A stretch of 34,378 nucleotides of DNA from Hyphomicrobiales bacterium (GTDB lineage Bacteria; Pseudomonadota; Alphaproteobacteria; Rhizobiales; Aestuariivirgaceae): assembly GCA_016792825.1 (NCBI GenBank), contig JAEUMI010000279.1, positions 1 through 34,378 on the forward strand, read 5' to 3'. Every line of letters starts with the position of its first letter. Within the stretch, counting starts at the first letter, position 1. Below are positions 31,750 to 34,378 of the stretch, one piece after another. Below the pieces are notes generated by a model. It saw nothing but the letters and a program-made list of their open reading frames with translations. It made no database searches and had not been told where the DNA came from. The translations under genes were made by a program, and so were the position numbers.

Positions 31750-34378
31750 TCACGAACAGCCGCTCGTGCCGCCGCAGGTGTTGCACTTCAGGCAGGTGCC
31801 GTTGCGCACCAGTGTGAAGTTTCCGCATTCACCGCAGCTGTCGCCCTCATATCCTTGCAGGCGTGCCTTGGCGCGCAGGTCGGCTTCCGGCAGCGGCTCT
31901 TCATAGGTGTAGGCGATTGTGGTCTCGGCCAGCGCAAGCGCCCCCATCGACACCGATTCCGCCGCGCGCATTTGCAGCGCATGGGCCGGCGATTGCGCCG
32001 AAGTGGCGGCACCCTGCGGCATCACCACGACGTTGGACAGGTTCTGATTGCGCACGAAGCCCGATGACAGGAACTTCTGCGCCGGAACCGAAGCGGGGGC
32101 CTTGGGTTCGGCGCTGCCCGTGCCCTTGCCCAGCGCATCAAAGCCCATTTCGGAGGCTTCCACATGGGCGAGATCATTGCGCCCGAGATAGGAGACGGCG
32201 AGTTCGCGGAACACATAGTCCAGGATGGACGTGGCGTTCTTGATCGACTCGTTGCCCTGCACCTGGCCCGCGGGCTCGAACTTGGTGAAGGTGAAGGCAT
32301 CGACATATTCCTCCAGCGGCACGCCATATTGCAGGCCCACCGACACGGAAATGGCGAAGTTGTTCATCATCGCACGGAGCGCTGCGCCCTCCTTGTGCAT
32401 GTCGATGAAGATCTCGCCCAGCTTGCCGTCATCATATTCGCCGGTGCGGAGATAGACCTTGTGGCCTCCAACAACCGCCTTCTGGGTATAACCCTTGCGC
32501 CGGCCCGGCAGCTTGTCGCGGCCGCGGGCAATCTCGACGATCTTCTCGACGATGGTCTCGACGCGCTGGATCATGGGCTTGGCCATCAGGCCTTCGACCA
32601 AGTCCTCAGCCTCGTCCTCGTCATCGGCGATGAGCTGGGTGGAGAGCGGCTGTGAAAGCTTCGAGCCGTCACGATACAGCGCATTGGCCTTCACGCCGAG
32701 CTTCCACGACAGCATGTAGGCCGCGTTGCATTCCTCAACCGTGGCCTCATTCGGCATGTTGATGGTCTTGGAAATCGCCCCTGAGATAAAGGGCTGGCTT
32801 GCCGCCATCATGCGGATGTGGCTTTCCACCGAAAGATAGCGCTTGCCCAGGCGGCCGCAGGCATTGGCGCAGTCGAACACCGGGAGATGCTCGTCCTTAA
32901 GACCCGGAGCGCCTTCCAGCGTCATGGCTCCGCAGACATGGATATTGGCCCTGTCGATATCGGCCTTTGAGAAGCCGATGAACGAGAGCAGGTCAAAGCC
33001 GTAGTCTGCGAGCTGATCGTCGCTGATTTTCAGCACCGACTTGCAGAACTCTTCGCCGAGCGTCCACTTGTTGAACACGAACTTGATGTCGAAGGCCGAT
33101 GCAAGGCCCGCTTCAATCGTCGCGATCTGCTCGTCGCCAAAGCCCTTGGCGCGAAGCTGGGCATGGTTGAGGGCAGGGGCATCCTGCAGGGTGCCGAGGC
33201 CAACCGCATAGTTGATGATCTTCTCGATCTGGGTGGCATCATAGCCCAGGGTGCGGAGCGCTTCCGGAACCGCCTGGTTGATGATCTTGAAGTAGCCGCC
33301 GCCGGCCAGCTTCTTGAACTTGACCAAAGCAAAGTCCGGCTCGATGCCCGTCGTATCGCAATCCATCACCAGGCCGATGGTGCCGGTGGGGGCAACAACC
33401 GTGGCCTGCGCATTGCGGTAGCCATGGGCCTCGCCCAGTTCAACCGCCAGATCCCAGGCCTTGCGGGCATGGAGAATGAGATCCCGGTCAGGGCAATCCG
33501 TTTCATCGAGCGGCACCGGCGCAATGTGCACCGCTTCGTAACCTACCGCCGCGCCATAAGCGGCCCGGCGATGGTTGCGCATCACCCGCAGCATGTGGTC
33601 CTTGTTCTTGCCATAGCCGGGGAAGGGGCCGAGCTCCTTTGCCATTTCAGCCGAGGTGGCATAGGAAACGCCCGTCATGATCGCCGAGAGCGCTCCGCAG
33701 ATGGCGCGGCCCTCGTGGCTGTCATAGGCAATGCCGTTGGTCATCAGCAGACCGCCGATATTGGCAAAGCCCAGGCCCAGTGTGCGGTACTCATAGGAGA
33801 GCTTGGCGATTTCCCTGGAGGGGAACTGCGCCATCAGCACGCTGATTTCCAGGACCATGGTCCACAGCCGCACCGCATGCTCGTAAGCCTCCACGTCAAA
33901 CTTCGCCGTTTCCGGATTGCGGAACTGCAGCAGGTTGAGCGAAGCGAGATTGCAGGCCGTGTCGTCGAGGAACATGTATTCCGAGCAGGGGTTGGAGGCG
34001 CGGATGTCGCCCGATGCCGGGCAGGTGTGCCAGTCATTGATCGTAGTGTGATACTGGATGCCGGGATCAGCCGAGGCCCAGGCCGCATGGCCGATCTTGT
34101 CCCAAAGGTCGCGGGCCTGCAGGGTCTTGGTCACCTTGTTCGACATGCGGGCATTGAGGTTCCAGGTGCCATTGGTTTCAACCGCGCGCAGGAACGCATC
34201 GGTGACGCGCACCGAGTTGTTGGAGTTCTGCCCCGATACGGTGCGGTAGGCCTCGCCATCCCAGTCCGTGTCATAGGCGTCGAATTCAAGTTCCGTGTAG
34301 CCCTGCTTGGCGAACTGGATCACCCGCTTGATGTAGTTGTCGGGCACCATGTTGCGCCGCGCCTCTTTCACGGCGCGC
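31750..34378 (-). CDS. nrdJ: Vitamin B12-dependent (class II) ribonucleotide reductase, C-terminal part
   Basis: This enzyme reduces ribonucleotides to deoxyribonucleotides using adenosylcobalamin, so it works with or without oxygen. About 875 residues are in the window; the family is usually near 1200, so the N-terminus (ATP-cone region and first active-site segment) is beyond base 34378 and the start cannot be given. Class II hallmarks: [23 protein letters not shown], with the radical-site region, the [22 protein letters not shown] barrel-loop segment, and [21 protein letters not shown] near the end. The C-terminus carries a zinc-type cysteine cluster ([18 protein letters not shown], ending SGCS) characteristic of NrdJ, thought to serve thiol relay. 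No cobalamin riboswitch is visible; any would be outside the window. A strong terminator follows. Confidence 0.96.
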   Translation of the reverse strand, partial: RAVKEARRNMVPDNYIKRVIQFAKQGYTELEFDAYDTDWDGEAYRTVSGQNSNNSVRVTDAFLRAVETNGTWNLNARMSNKVTKTLQARDLWDKIGHAAWASADPGIQYHTTINDWHTCPASGDIRASNPCSEYMFLDDTACNLASLNLLQFRNPETAKFDVEAYEHAVRLWTMVLEISVLMAQFPSREIAKLSYEYRTLGLGFANIGGLLMTNGIAYDSHEGRAICGALSAIMTGVSYATSAEMAKELGPFPGYGKNKDHMLRVMRNHRRAAYGAAVGYEAVHIAPVPLDETDCPDRDLILHARKAWDLAVELGEAHGYRNAQATVVAPTGTIGLVMDCDTTGIEPDFALVKFKKLAGGGYFKIINQAVPEALRTLGYDATQIEKIINYAVGLGTLQDAPALNHAQLRAKGFGDEQIATIEAGLASAFDIKFVFNKWTLGEEFCKSVLKISDDQLADYGFDLLSFIGFSKADIDRANIHVCGAMTLEGAPGLKDEHLPVFDCANACGRLGKRYLSVESHIRMMAASQPFISGAISKTINMPNEATVEECNAAYMLSWKLGVKANALYRDGSKLSQPLSTQLIADDEDEAEDLVEGLMAKPMIQRVETIVEKIVEIARGRDKLPGRRKGYTQKAVVGGHKVYLRTGEYDDGKLGEIFIDMHKEGAALRAMMNNFAISVSVGLQYGVPLEEYVDAFTFTKFEPAGQVQGNESIKNATSILDYVFRELAVSYLGRNDLAHVEASEMGFDALGKGTGSAEPKAPASVPAQKFLSSGFVRNQNLSNVVVMPQGAATSAQSPAHALQMRAAESVSMGALALAETTIAYTYEEPLPEADLRAKARLQGYEGDSCGECGNFTLVRNGTCLKCNTCGGTSGCS

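Noticed and set aside
31625-31906. Plus-strand frame starting MEITKIEPRIAKK with a purine-rich site upstream
   Set aside because: The start looks tempting, but the frame passes through the nrdJ terminator and then into antisense nrdJ sequence with shadow-like composition.

Overview
The window looks like chromosomal DNA from an alphaproteobacterium, most likely of the order Hyphomicrobiales (Rhizobiales). Grounds: an HdaA-type DnaA-like regulator next to ppk/ppx/rnd, an Lrp/AsnC ligand-binding protein, a complete liv operon with an extra small membrane gene, a class II (B12) ribonucleotide reductase, and a tiny Lys/Ala-rich histone-like gene. Codon use is GC-rich and even across the window. 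I see no IS element, phage, CRISPR, tRNA or rRNA.

Layout. (1) 1-9369, housekeeping block: purM (3' end cut by the window edge) faces away from a co-oriented run of DUF2066 protein, CDP-alcohol phosphatidyltransferase, AI-2E/PerM-family permease and hdaA, followed by ppk1-ppx. rnd runs convergently and its stop overlaps that of ppx. (2) 9471-13407: purB, a stand-alone AsnC/RAM-domain protein and a Liv-type substrate-binding protein (SBP2) form one leftward unit; the paralogous SBP1 lies upstream behind a strong terminator. (3) 13526-17855: leftward livH-livM-livG-livF plus a small membrane protein, tightly packed. LivG has an unusual acidic-then-Lys/Ala-rich tail. (4) 18202-23092: PadR-family regulator, RND adaptor and RND pump, with a palindrome inside the padR promoter. 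(5) 23204-26130: aspartate aminotransferase, a small lipoprotein and a DadA/PuuB-like FAD oxidoreductase. (6) 26296-30947: two different L,D-transpeptidases flanking aspS and an unrecognised secreted protein. (7) 31026-34378: a 23-codon Lys/Ala-rich gene, a 595-bp gap with inverted repeats, and the C-terminal three quarters of nrdJ.

Themes. The liv cluster supplies a full branched-chain or related amino-acid importer with two binding proteins. The second binding protein is translationally coupled to a probable amino-acid sensor and then to purB, suggesting a link between amino-acid supply and purine synthesis. ppk1/ppx make and break polyphosphate. Two L,D-transpeptidases point to 3-3 cross-linking or protein attachment in the cell wall.

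The items most worth a second look are the 23-residue histone-like gene with its structured leader, the basic tail on LivG, the family of palindromic repeats that double as terminators, and the operator-like repeats at padR and livH. None amounts to a proven new system from sequence alone.
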